From Saccharothrix sp. ALI-22-I (GTDB lineage: Bacteria; Actinomycetota; Actinomycetes; Mycobacteriales; Pseudonocardiaceae), in contig NZ_MTQP01000062.1 in assembly GCF_001984175.1 (NCBI RefSeq), positions 1-64,000 of the forward strand: a stretch of DNA of 64,000 nucleotides. The letters are read 5' to 3'. Below, piece after piece: positions 18,305-26,731 of this stretch. The stretch's first letter is position 1. Each line of letters opens with the position of its first letter. Both the position numbers and the translations under genes were made by a program. Below the pieces are notes generated by a model. That model did no database searches. It had not been told where the DNA came from and worked only from the letters and a program-made list of their open reading frames with translations.

Positions 18305-18861
18305 CGTGGCCGGAGCACGCCGACAACGGCGAGGAGGGCGACTACCCGCATGTCGCCAACTTCGGCGGGCGGGTCCACGCGCACCTGGCCGGGCTGCGGG
18401 ACTACTACATGATCGACCGCGAGGTGCCGGGCTCGGAGGCGGTCAAGCTCAGCTACGAGAAGCACGGGTCGTACCTGCTGCCGCAGGTGTTCTCGGAGGG
18501 CTCGCCGACGCACCCTGCCTGCAGCTCGGGTCACGCGACCGTCGCCGGGGCCTGTGTAACGGTGCTGAAGGCGTGGTTCGACGAGTCGTGGGTGGCTTGC
18601 CCGACCTGGTGCCGACGGGACGGCACTGGGCCCTACGAGGGTGGCGAGGCGCTCACCGTGGGCGGCGAACTGGGCAAGGTCGCGGCGAACATCGCGACCG
18701 GGCGGAACATGGCCGGCGCGCACTGGCGGACCGACTTCACCGAGGGCGTCCGGCTCGGCGAAGCGGTCGGCATCCGGGTGCTCCGGGACCACGTGCGGGT
18801 CGACCACGAGGACGCGTCGTTCGGCCTGACGCGGTCCGACGGGCGTCGCGTGACCATCTGA
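18301..18861 (+). pseudogene. Remnant of a vanadium-dependent haloperoxidase / PAP2-type phosphatase
   Basis: Only the C-terminal third of a usual 500-600 residue enzyme remains. The open frame starts inside the sigA terminator with no ribosome site. The family's two active-site stretches are there: SPTHPACSSGHATVAGA (the PSGH-type histidine) and GRNMAGAHWRTDFTEG (vanadate/phosphate histidine), and the end SLTR-like ...GLTRSDGRRVTI is that of bacterial vanadium haloperoxidases. Between them, at about 18595-18620, the frame is wrong. LPDLVPT, the expected family sequence, reads in another frame (18598-18618) and the main frame resumes at DGTGPYEGG, so two compensating indels are likely. With the N-terminal two thirds missing it cannot be functional. 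Confidence 0.82.
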
Positions 18862-19275
18862 CGGGCCGTCGAACGGGTCGTGAACCGGACGATTTGTGTC
18901 CGGATCGTGGAATCAGGGGTCGTGTTCGCTCTGGGCTGACCAAAGTGTTACCGGTCACACTTAGGGCTGGGGGTTGACCACCTTTTGGAGCAACGGCCGT
19001 GCGTCCAACGCCGTATTCGCAGGTCAAGAAACCAGTGCCATGACAGCGGAACGTGAGCGAAAACGGATCGATCCGGTGCAACCCTCAGGTTCGGACCACC
19101 CCGACGCCGGGTAAATGATGAGTGACGCGAGTCGCCACGGACGCGGGAACACTGACTTCCGCCCGTGCGTCTGCAAGAGTGGAAGCAGCGAACACGGCGC
19201 ACCCGCCAGATGCGAAGTGGTCGCAGCTAGGTGTGAGGGCACCGATCCCCGGTGCCGGGACGGAGGGAGATTTCC
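18862..19275. other. Intergenic region upstream of the DUF7455 gene
   Basis: A 414-bp stretch with no supported gene. It contains a near-perfect palindrome, GTGTTACCGGTCACAC at 18945-18960 (possible operator), a small CCGGAC/GTCCGG hairpin at 18885-18903 and a TTGACC at 18973. The promoter of the downstream small gene should be in the last 200 bases, but no clear hexamer pair was identified. Confidence 0.45.
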
Positions 19276-19455
19276 ATGACTACGACGCTCACCCGCCCCG
19301 CGTTGACCGCTGCCGACCGCTGCGACCGCTGCGGGGCTGCTGCCCAGGTTCGCGCCGTGCTCCCCTCGGGGGGAGAGCTGTTGTTCTGCGGGCACCACGC
19401 CCGCGAGCACAGCACCAAGCTGCGTGAGCTCGCTGCTGAATTGCAGCAGGGCTGA
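19276..19455 (+). CDS. DUF7455 small zinc-ribbon protein
   Basis: A 59-residue protein with CDRCGAAAQ near residue 15-20 and LLFCGHHAREH near 42-50. A CxxC plus CxxH set suits a single zinc ion. Homologues of this size commonly sit just downstream of the principal sigma factor gene in actinobacteria and are named DUF7455. The start ATG 19276 follows GGAGGGAG. It is a single-gene unit with its own terminator. Function unknown; binding to the transcription machinery is a guess from context only. Confidence 0.88.
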   Translation: MTTTLTRPALTAADRCDRCGAAAQVRAVLPSGGELLFCGHHAREHSTKLRELAAELQQG

Positions 19456-19496
19456 ACACCTCGAGCCCTGACGGGCTCGTAGCACCCTAGCCGTCC

Positions 19497-19536
19497 GGGG
19501 CGGGGATCCGAGAGGATCCCCGCCCCCCTCCTTTTC
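19497..19536 (+). terminator. Intrinsic terminator after the DUF7455 gene
   Basis: A perfect 13-bp stem (GGGGCGGGGATCC / GGATCCCCGCCCC) with loop GAGA, followed by CCTCCTTTT. It separates this gene from the NLR module downstream. Confidence 0.9.
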
Positions 19537-19626
19537 GATGGGCTGTTTGGGTGTATGCGGGCGTATTGCCCGTATCAACTGGCGGGGGTCCGGCGATACT
19601 GCCGGTGACAATCCTGCTGGGAGTTG

Positions 19627-19989
19627 ATGCTGGTGATCGAGTCGGTGGATCTCGTGGTGGCGGCATTGGCCGCAGGTGCGACGGCGGGGATGACCGAGAC
19701 GGCTTCCACTGCCGTGAAGGACGCCTACCAGGGCTTGAAGTCGCTGACGAGCCGGGCATTGCGCCGGGGTGGGAGCGACGACGAGCCGACAGATCCCGAG
19801 GAGTTGAAGGCGGCTTTGACGGCCGCCGACGCCGGTTCGGACCCGGAGTTGGTGGCCGCCGCACGCCGGGTCCTGGAGCTGACCGACCCGGAAGGTGCGA
19901 GCGCCGGCAAGTACCGCGTCAACGTGCGCGACAGTCAGGGCGTGCAGATCGGCGACGGCAACACCATGACGCTGAACTTCGGCAAGTAG
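19627..19989 (+). CDS. Predicted Bell-domain effector with a C-terminal RHIM-like amyloid motif
   Basis: A 120-residue protein made of two parts. Residues 1-47 are an alanine-rich helical segment (SVDLVVAALAAGATAGM, then AVKDAYQGLKSL) of the kind described as the Bell domain, a bacterial counterpart of fungal HeLo/HET-S killing domains. Residues 48-95 are acidic and helical. The last 25 residues are a beta-type tail centred on GVQIGDGNT (105-113), whose VQIG core is the RHIM/BASS3 amyloid signature. The next gene starts seven bases later with the matching motif GAQVGNHNT. Expected role: a membrane-targeting death effector switched on when the NLR's amyloid seed templates this tail. ATG 19627 is chosen; GTG 19633 has better spacing to GGGAG. 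Assignment is by recalled family pattern; killing activity is inference. Confidence 0.75.
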   Translation: MLVIESVDLVVAALAAGATAGMTETASTAVKDAYQGLKSLTSRALRRGGSDDEPTDPEELKAALTAADAGSDPELVAAARRVLELTDPEGASAGKYRVNVRDSQGVQIGDGNTMTLNFGK

Positions 19990-19996
19990 CTCCCGC

Positions 19997-22168
19997 GTGG
20001 AAGTCCACCACAACCTCGGCGCGCAGGTCGGAAACCACAACACGCAGCACATCAACCTGCCACCGTCCCCACCGGTGGTGTGGCCGGTTCGGGTCGGCGT
20101 TCTGCCACCGGTCGCGGACCGGTACCAGCACCGCGAGGCCGAGACCCAGCTTGCGGAAGCGTCCGCGGTCGTGCTGTCTGGTTTGGGCGGGGTCGGCAAG
20201 TCCCAGTTGGCAGCACGTCACGCGCAGGCCGTGTGGCGGGACGAGTCGGTCGACCTGGTGGTCTGGATTGCCGCCGCGACACGGGCCGCAATAGTCAGCG
20301 GCTATGCCGATGCCGCCAGTCGGGTGCTGCGCGATGTCGACCCCGGTATCGGGCGAAGAGCTCCGGAGGACGCGGCGACTGCTCTCCTGACCTGGCTGAG
20401 TTCCACCAGCAGGCGGTGGCTGATCGTCCTGGACGACTTGCAGGACCCTGTTGACCTGCGCGGTATGTGGCCGCAGAACCCGTCGGGCCGCGTTGTGGTG
20501 ACGACCCGACGCCGTGACGCCGTGTTGGCGCGTGGGGACCGCCGGGTGATCGAGGTCGGCGTGTTCACCGAGGCGGAGTCACTGGCCTACCTGATCTCGA
20601 AGCTTCCCAGTCACGATGCCGAACACCTTCGGGTGCTGGCCGAGGACTTGGGACACCTGCCGCTGGCCTTGGCTCAAGCTGCGGCGTTCATCGCTGACAA
20701 GCCGCTGCTCACCGTCGCCGCCTACCGCGACCGGTTGACGGACCGTCGACGGACCCTGTCCCAGGTGATGCCGGAGGAGGCCGAACTACCCGACGAGCAC
20801 CAGGCCACCATCGCGGCGACCTGGTCACTGTCGATCGAACGAGCCGACGCGCTTCGCCCAGAGGGCCTTGCCCGACCGCTGCTGGAAATCATCAGCCTGC
20901 TCGACCCTGCGGGAGTCCCCGTCTCCGTGCTCACCAGTGCCGTAGTTCTAGCGCACCTCGAGGTGGACGCCGACGCCGTCGGTGACGCGCTGGGATGCCT
21001 GCACCGCCTCAGCCTCGTCACCCTCGACCCCGCTCAGCCCGAACGGGCCGTGCAGGCGCACGCGCTGCTGCAACGCGCCGTTCGCGACACCATTGAGCCG
21101 GAGCGGCGCACTCACCTGGCGCACATCGCGGCGGACGCGCTCCTGCTCGTCTGGCCGCCCTTCGAGACCAACAGCTCGCTGGCCCGAGCGCTCCGGTCCT
21201 CAGCCGCCGTCCTCCACACCGGCACGGCACCCGCGCTCTGGGAGCCGCAAGGGCACGCCGTCCTCTTCCACGCGGGAAAGTCCATGGGCAAGGCGGGACT
21301 GCTGGCCGACGCGATCGACTACTTCCGCGACCTGGGGCGACAAGCAGAGCACCACCTGGGGCCTGATCACCGCGACAGCCTCCACGCTCGCCACGAAGTC
21401 GCGTTCTGGGGCGGGCGGGCAGGGCACCACGCCGAAGCCGTCGCGGAGTACGAGCGTTTGGTCGAGGACTGCGCGCGGCTCCTGGGTCGCGACCACCGGG
21501 ACACCCTGACCATCCGGAACAACCTGGCCGCCCGACGAGCCGAGGCAGGCGACCGCACGGGCGCGATCACGGAGTTCGAACGGTTGCTCGCCGACCGACT
21601 CCAGGTCTTGGGCCCCGACCACCCGGAGACCCTCGCCGCACGCCTCAACCTCGCCGGCTGGCGGGCCGAGGCAGGCGACCGCACGGCGATCGCGGAGTTC
21701 GAACAGGTGCTCGCCGACCACCTCCGGACGGTCGGACCAGACCACCCGCAGACCTTTGACGTCCGCCACAACCTCGCCGGCTGGCGTGGGAGAGCGGGCG
21801 ATCACGCCAAGGCCGCCGCCGAGTTCGGACAACTGCTGGCCGACCGCCGTCGTGTCCTGGGCCCCGACCACCCTGACACCCTGATCACCCGCTACAACCT
21901 GGCTTGCTGGCGCGCGGAACTCGGTGCGGTCTCAGCAGCGATCACCGAGCTCCGGGCGGTGCTCGCCGACCAGCTCCGGGTGCTCGGGCCTGACCACCCG
22001 CAGGTCTCCGTCATCCTCGCCGGCATCGCGAGCTGGGAGGCCCGTGCTTCGTCAGACCTCGCCGAGGACGGGTTCGAAGGCGAGTTCGGCGGCGCCGATG
22101 AGCTTGGCGTCGCGACCCAGGGGGGACGAGATGATGCGGGTGCCGCCGACGGCGCGGGACACCAGTGA
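19997..22168 (+). CDS. NLR-like NB-ARC/TPR protein with an N-terminal amyloid signalling motif
   Basis: A 723-residue STAND ATPase. Residues 8-16 are GAQVGNHNT, the partner of the tail of the preceding gene. The NB-ARC part has a P-loop GLGGVGKSQ (62-70), Walker B LIVLDD (142-147), sensor VVVTTRRR (166-173) and GHLPLALAQ (219-227). A winged-helix region follows, with AHALLQRAVRD in place of the MHD motif. From about 450 there are five to six TPR-like repeats of 42 residues, each ending LGPDHP(E/Q/D)T; one is 41 long. There is no BTAD or SARP DNA-binding domain, so it is not an AfsR-type activator. The last 39 residues are read antisense through the 3' end of the ROK gene, implying its native end was lost. 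Expected role: sensing a trigger through the TPRs, oligomerising and seeding the Bell effector. Confidence 0.85.
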   Translation: MEVHHNLGAQVGNHNTQHINLPPSPPVVWPVRVGVLPPVADRYQHREAETQLAEASAVVLSGLGGVGKSQLAARHAQAVWRDESVDLVVWIAAATRAAIVSGYADAASRVLRDVDPGIGRRAPEDAATALLTWLSSTSRRWLIVLDDLQDPVDLRGMWPQNPSGRVVVTTRRRDAVLARGDRRVIEVGVFTEAESLAYLISKLPSHDAEHLRVLAEDLGHLPLALAQAAAFIADKPLLTVAAYRDRLTDRRRTLSQVMPEEAELPDEHQATIAATWSLSIERADALRPEGLARPLLEIISLLDPAGVPVSVLTSAVVLAHLEVDADAVGDALGCLHRLSLVTLDPAQPERAVQAHALLQRAVRDTIEPERRTHLAHIAADALLLVWPPFETNSSLARALRSSAAVLHTGTAPALWEPQGHAVLFHAGKSMGKAGLLADAIDYFRDLGRQAEHHLGPDHRDSLHARHEVAFWGGRAGHHAEAVAEYERLVEDCARLLGRDHRDTLTIRNNLAARRAEAGDRTGAITEFERLLADRLQVLGPDHPETLAARLNLAGWRAEAGDRTAIAEFEQVLADHLRTVGPDHPQTFDVRHNLAGWRGRAGDHAKAAAEFGQLLADRRRVLGPDHPDTLITRYNLACWRAELGAVSAAITELRAVLADQLRVLGPDHPQVSVILAGIASWEARASSDLAEDGFEGEFGGADELGVATQGGRDDAGAADGAGHQ

Positions 22169-23227
22169 GCGCTTCTGCACGATGCGCCGCAGCTCGTCGA
22201 CCATGGACTCCGGCAGTGCGGTGAACAGGTCCCCCAGTACCACCAGCTCAGGCCCGAGCATGTTGACGACCGTCACCAGGCCCATGGCCAGCCACTCGGT
22301 GAACTCCCCCAGCCGGTGCGAGACGCTGTCCGGCGATCCCGCCGCCAGCGAGCGCAGCTCCGCCACCACCGTGCCGCGTGGCGAGCCCTCGGGGATGGCC
22401 AGGGCGCGGCACAGGGCGGCCTCCCCCACCTCGGTCTCCCAGCAGCCCTGGCAGCCGCAGTAGCAGCGCCGGCCGCCGGGGCGCACGACCATGTGGCCGA
22501 GTTCGCCCACGTACCCACCCGTGCCGCGCAGCGGTTGGCCGCTGGAGATCACGCCGCCGCCGATGCCGACGTCAGCGGAGATGTAGACCATGTCGGACGA
22601 GTCGCGGGCCGCGCCGCGCACGTGTTCGGCGAGTGCCCCCAGTTCGGCGTCGTTGCCGACCTGGACGGGCACCTTCAGCACCGACGACAGGCGTTCGCCC
22701 AGCGCCACGTCGGTCCAGTGCAGGTTGGGCGCCTCGTGCACCAGGCCATCGGCCCGCCGCACCACGCCCGGCACCGACACCCCGACACCGACCGGCTGCA
22801 CGTCGAGTTCGTCGGCGAGCAGTTTCGCCGAGTCGGCGACGTGGGTGATGACCTCGCCGGGGTCGCGGGAGCGGTGGTGCAGGTTCCACGAGTCCCGGCC
22901 GAGGATGTCGCCGCCGAGGCCGACCATGGCCATCGCCACCTGCTCCACGCGGATGTCGATGGCCATCACCACGGCGGCGTGCGGCTGCGGGAGCACGAGC
23001 AGGGACGGGCGGCCGGCGCCGGAGCGCTGCGCCGGCACGCGTTCGGCCACCACCCCGGACTCGGCCAGGCCGTCCACCAGGGCTTTGATCGTGCTGCGGT
23101 TGAGGCCCAGCTCAGCCGCCAGCGACGCCCTGGTGGACGGCCCGTCCACGTGCAGCCGGCGCAGCAGCGCCGTGCGGTTGTGCCTGCGGACCTCGTCGGG
23201 TCGGGCTCCCGCGGTCGGTGTGCTCAC
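22052..23227 (-). CDS. ROK-family transcriptional repressor
   Basis: A 391-residue sugar-responsive repressor. Residues 15-75 are a winged helix-turn-helix (TRASLAAELGLNRSTIKALV). The rest is a ROK sugar-kinase fold with the zinc signature ELGHMVVRPGGRRCYCGCQG, so it binds sugar but probably does not phosphorylate it. It is the last gene of the sugar ABC operon: its GTG comes two bases after the permease stop region. It most likely represses that operon through the palindrome at 26732-26746. XylR-type repressors of xylose uptake have the same organisation. Its 3' end is overlapped for 117 bases by the convergent NLR gene. Confidence 0.92.
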   Translation of the reverse strand: MSTPTAGARPDEVRRHNRTALLRRLHVDGPSTRASLAAELGLNRSTIKALVDGLAESGVVAERVPAQRSGAGRPSLLVLPQPHAAVVMAIDIRVEQVAMAMVGLGGDILGRDSWNLHHRSRDPGEVITHVADSAKLLADELDVQPVGVGVSVPGVVRRADGLVHEAPNLHWTDVALGERLSSVLKVPVQVGNDAELGALAEHVRGAARDSSDMVYISADVGIGGGVISSGQPLRGTGGYVGELGHMVVRPGGRRCYCGCQGCWETEVGEAALCRALAIPEGSPRGTVVAELRSLAAGSPDSVSHRLGEFTEWLAMGLVTVVNMLGPELVVLGDLFTALPESMVDELRRIVQKRSLVSRAVGGTRIISSPLGRDAKLIGAAELAFEPVLGEV

Positions 23228-23228
23228 G

Positions 23229-24662
23229 TCAGCGGACGGTGGATGCCGCCCGGCGGCGGGACAGCGCGTCGACGCTCGCGGCCAGCAGCAGCACGAGGCC
23301 GGTCACGATGAACACCACCGCGGCGGGCTGATCGAGCAGGCCCATGCCGTTCTGGATGATCGCGAGTACCGCGCCACCGATGACCGCGTCGCGCAGCCGG
23401 CCCTTGCCGCCGAACAGCGACGTGCCACCGATGACGGCCGCGCCGACCGCCATGAGCAGCGTGTTGCCGCCACCGGCGTTCGGGTCGACCGAGCCGACCT
23501 TCGACGAGTAGACGATCGCGCCGATGGCCGCCAGCGAGGAGGCGATGACGAACACGCTCATCCGGATCTGCGCCACGTTGATACCGGCGCGGCGGGCGGC
23601 TTCCTGGTTGCCGCCAACGGCGTAGACGTGCCGGCCGTAGCGGGTGCGTTCGAGCACGAACGTGCCGATGACCAGCAGCACCAGCACGATCGGCACCACG
23701 AACGGCACGCCGGTGATCACCACGAGGCTGCTCTGGGAGCGGTTGAGCGTCAACGCGTAGGTGGCCACCGCGGCCAGCACGACGACCACGCCGACCTTGA
23801 CCAGCACCACCGGGGTCGGCGACGCGACCAGGCCGCGGCGCAGCCTGCTGAAGTGGCGGCCGAGGACGACCGCCGCGTAGCCGCCGCCGGCGATGACGAA
23901 CAGCGCCCACGAGCCCGCGGTGCTCAGGTTGCCGTTGGCGACGTTGAACAGGGTGTCGTCGCGCAGGCCCAGCGTGCCGCCCTCGCCGATGAACTGGAGG
24001 ATGACGCCGCCCCAGGCCAGGAACAGCGCCAGGGTCACCACGAACGACGGGATGCCGACGCGGGCGACCAGGAAGCCGGTGATGCAGCCGATGGCGGTGC
24101 CGACGCTGACGGCCAGCAGCATCTCGACCCACGCGTTGGCCGGGACGCCGAACGCGGCGATGCCCAGCGCAACGAGGGACAACGCCGTGCCCGCCCAGAT
24201 CCGCATCAGCGCGGCGAGCACGGCGGCCAGCAGCAGCAGGCCGCAGAACAGGTAGAAGACGGTGTCGCCCATGCCGCCGAGCAGGTTGCCGCCCCGGACC
24301 AAGTGCAGCGCCATCACCGAGGCGCAGACGCCGGACGCGGTGCCGGCGGACAGGTCGATCTCGCCCAGGAGCAGCACGAACACCAGGCCCATGGCGATGA
24401 TGACGACGCTCGCGCCCTGCGCGAGGAGGTTGGCGATGTTGCCCAGGGTCAGGAAGCTGTCGGCCAGCGAGCTGAACACGATCAGCAGCACGACCAGGCC
24501 GAGCAGTGCGGGCAGGGAGCCCAGCTCGCCGCCGCGCAGCCGGGCCAGGTAGTCGCGTGCCGCCTCGCCGGTGGACTGGGAGGTGGTGTCGATGCCGAAG
24601 TCGGAGATAGCGGCGCCCGGAGGGGTGTCCTGCGGGGACGTCTCGCTGGTGGTGTTGGTCAT
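23229..24662 (-). CDS. xylH: Sugar ABC transporter permease, XylH type
   Basis: A 477-residue inner-membrane permease of the ribose/xylose class (carbohydrate uptake family 2). An N-terminal cytoplasmic extension of about 50 residues precedes ten or more membrane helices. The family signature LLLGEIDLSAGTASG and the second conserved loop (VYAVGGNQEAARRAGI, coupling helix for the ATPase) are clear. It is longer than the 390-residue E. coli XylH because of the extension and extra central helices, as usual in Streptomyces. Located 37 bases downstream of the ATPase gene in the same operon. Confidence 0.9.
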   Translation of the reverse strand: MTNTTSETSPQDTPPGAAISDFGIDTTSQSTGEAARDYLARLRGGELGSLPALLGLVVLLIVFSSLADSFLTLGNIANLLAQGASVVIIAMGLVFVLLLGEIDLSAGTASGVCASVMALHLVRGGNLLGGMGDTVFYLFCGLLLLAAVLAALMRIWAGTALSLVALGIAAFGVPANAWVEMLLAVSVGTAIGCITGFLVARVGIPSFVVTLALFLAWGGVILQFIGEGGTLGLRDDTLFNVANGNLSTAGSWALFVIAGGGYAAVVLGRHFSRLRRGLVASPTPVVLVKVGVVVVLAAVATYALTLNRSQSSLVVITGVPFVVPIVLVLLVIGTFVLERTRYGRHVYAVGGNQEAARRAGINVAQIRMSVFVIASSLAAIGAIVYSSKVGSVDPNAGGGNTLLMAVGAAVIGGTSLFGGKGRLRDAVIGGAVLAIIQNGMGLLDQPAAVVFIVTGLVLLLAASVDALSRRRAASTVR

Positions 24663-24699
24663 GCTGCGTTCCTCGTCGTGGGGAGCTTGCGCGGCGGCA

Positions 24700-25473
24700 T
24701 CAGATGGTGGCGGTCTCGGGTCGGGCGATGCCCAGGTCCCCGGAGCGACCGGCGGTGATCAGCTCGACCACCTGACCGTGCGTGACGTCCTTGGTGTTCA
24801 CCTCGGCGGCCATCCGGCCCAGGTACAGGCAGGCGATGCGGTCCGCGACCTCGAACACGTCGTTCATGTTGTGGCTGATCAGCACGACGCCCAAGCCCTG
24901 CTCGGCGAGCCTGCGCACCAGGTCGAGGACCTGGCGGGTCTGCGCGACGCCCAGCGCCGCGGTCGGCTCGTCCAGCAGCACGACCTTGCTGTTCCACAGC
25001 ACGGCCTTGGCGATCGCCACGGTCTGCCGCTGGCCGCCGGACAGCGACGCGACCTGCGTGCGCACCGACTTGACCGTGCGCACCGACAGCGAGGTCAGCG
25101 TCTTGCGGGCGGCCTGCTCCATGTCCGCCTCGTCGAGCAGCCCCAGCTTGCCGCGTTCCCGGCCCAGGAACATGTTCTGCACGATGTCGAGGTTGTCGCA
25201 CAGCGCGAGGTCCTGGTAGACGACCTCGATGCCCAGGTGCGCGGCGTCGCGCGGGCCGTGGATGTGCACTTCCTCGCCGTTGAACAGGACCTGGCCCGAG
25301 TCCATCGGGTGGATGCCCGCGATGCACTTGACCAACGTCGACTTGCCCGCGCCGTTGTCCCCGACGAGGGCGGTGACCTGGCCGGGGTGCACGTCGAAAT
25401 CGATGTCGTGCAGGACGTGCACGGGACCGAAACTCTTGTTGATGCCGCGCAGTTCGAGGATCGGCTCGCTCAC
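24700..25473 (-). CDS. xylG: Sugar ABC transporter ATP-binding protein, XylG/FrcA type
   Basis: A 257-residue single-domain ATPase, unlike the double-length RbsA/XylG of enterics but usual in actinomycetes. Walker A GDNGAGKST, Q loop VVYQDLALCD, signature LSGGQRQ, Walker B VVLLDEPTAAL and the switch histidine in ISHNMND are all intact. GTG 25473 follows GGAGG by seven bases. The open frame extends eleven codons further without a ribosome site. It energises the XylH-type permease encoded next to it. Confidence 0.92.
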   Translation of the reverse strand: MSEPILELRGINKSFGPVHVLHDIDFDVHPGQVTALVGDNGAGKSTLVKCIAGIHPMDSGQVLFNGEEVHIHGPRDAAHLGIEVVYQDLALCDNLDIVQNMFLGRERGKLGLLDEADMEQAARKTLTSLSVRTVKSVRTQVASLSGGQRQTVAIAKAVLWNSKVVLLDEPTAALGVAQTRQVLDLVRRLAEQGLGVVLISHNMNDVFEVADRIACLYLGRMAAEVNTKDVTHGQVVELITAGRSGDLGIARPETATI

Positions 25474-25567
25474 TGGATTTCCTCCGTCTAACCCGGTTTT
25501 TCCCACACACGGGTGGGCGCGCCGGGGCGGGGTGCGTCTCCCACACCCCGCTCCGGCGCGAGTTGGA

Positions 25568-26701
25568 CTACTTGATGCCGAGCTCGGTGCAGACGGTGGC
25601 CAGGTCGCCGCCGCAGATGTCGGCGGCCTTGACGAAGCCCGCGTCCACGACGGTCTTGACCTTGTCCTTGGTGATCAGCTGCGCGGGCAGCAGCACCGAC
25701 TTGACGTCGCGGTTGGCCTTGGTGTCCTTGGTGACGCCCGACGCCAGCTTGTCGGCGGCGGCGGTGTCGTTCTTGGCCAGCGCGGCGGCCAGCTGGGCGG
25801 TGGCCTCGGCCTGGTCGTTGATCGGCTTGAACACGGTCATGAACTGGTCGCCGCGCAGGATGGCCTGCAGGCCCTCCGGGGTGGCGTCCTGGCCGGTGAC
25901 CGGCACCTTGCCGTTCAGGCCGTACTTCTTCAGCACGGTGATGACCGCACCCGCGAGGCCGTCGTTGGCGGCGACGACGCCGTCGACCTTCTGGCCGTTG
26001 CCGGTCAGGATCTGCTCGAAGGTGGTGCCGCCCTTCTGGTTGTCCCAGTTGTCGATCGGCTGGGACCGGACCAGCTTGAGGTCGCCCGAGTCGTACTTGG
26101 GCTTGAGGACCTTCTGCTGGCCGTTGTAGAACAGCGTGGCGTTGTTGTCCGTCGGCGCGCCCTCGATCTCGATGATCTCGGCGGGCTTCTTGCCCGGCGC
26201 GAGCGCGGCCAGGCCCTGGACCAGGCCCTCGCCCTGCAGTGCGCCGACCGCCTCGTTGTCGAACGAGACGTAGTACTTCGAGCTGCCGCCCAGGTTCAGC
26301 CGGTCGTAGTCGATGACCGCGATGCCGGACGCCTCGGCCTTCTTGGCGACCGTCGCGCCGATCTCGCTGTTCGGCGTGGCGATGATCAGCACCTTGACCC
26401 CGGCGTTGATCATGCCGTCGGCGAGCGTGGAGAACTTCTGCACGTCACCCTGGGCGTTCTGGATGTCCGGGTCGAGGCCTTCGGCCTTGAGCGCCGCCGC
26501 CAGGAGCGGCTTGTCGAAGCCTTCCCAGCGCGCGGAGCTGGCGGTCTCAGGGAGGATGACGCCGACCTTCGCGCCGCCCGAGCCGCTGTTGGTGTTGGTG
26601 TCCGTGGTGTTGCCACCGGTGGACGTGTTGGCGCCACATGCCGTCATGGCCACGGCAAGGCCGGTGCCAACGGCGATGAGAGCGAGGCTCTTGCTGCGCA
26701 T
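25568..26701 (-). CDS. xylF: Sugar ABC transporter substrate-binding lipoprotein, XylF type
   Basis: A 377-residue secreted receptor. The N-terminus is a lipoprotein signal with lipobox VAMTACG (Cys 22) and a Thr/Asn/Gly-rich tether. The mature part matches xylose-binding proteins: ARWEGFDKPLL, IATPNSEIGATVAKK, IDYDRLNLGG and YVSFDNEAVGALQ. The YDR and SFDN segments belong to the sugar pocket of XylF, so D-xylose is the best guess. It is the first gene of the operon, with a 94-base gap to the ATPase gene. Confidence 0.9.
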   Translation of the reverse strand: MRSKSLALIAVGTGLAVAMTACGANTSTGGNTTDTNTNSGSGGAKVGVILPETASSARWEGFDKPLLAAALKAEGLDPDIQNAQGDVQKFSTLADGMINAGVKVLIIATPNSEIGATVAKKAEASGIAVIDYDRLNLGGSSKYYVSFDNEAVGALQGEGLVQGLAALAPGKKPAEIIEIEGAPTDNNATLFYNGQQKVLKPKYDSGDLKLVRSQPIDNWDNQKGGTTFEQILTGNGQKVDGVVAANDGLAGAVITVLKKYGLNGKVPVTGQDATPEGLQAILRGDQFMTVFKPINDQAEATAQLAAALAKNDTAAADKLASGVTKDTKANRDVKSVLLPAQLITKDKVKTVVDAGFVKAADICGGDLATVCTELGIK

Positions 26702-26731
26702 CCGCCATCCCTTTCACGCAGGAGCGAAAAT

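Noticed and set aside
19997-22168. Reading the NB-ARC/TPR protein as an AfsR/SARP-type transcriptional activator
   Set aside because: There is no N-terminal winged helix or BTAD domain; the P-loop comes within the first 70 residues after the amyloid motif.
22590-24758. 722-codon plus-strand frame opposite the ROK and permease genes
   Set aside because: Composition (His/Gln/Arg-rich) and complete overlap with two well-recognised genes mark it as a shadow.
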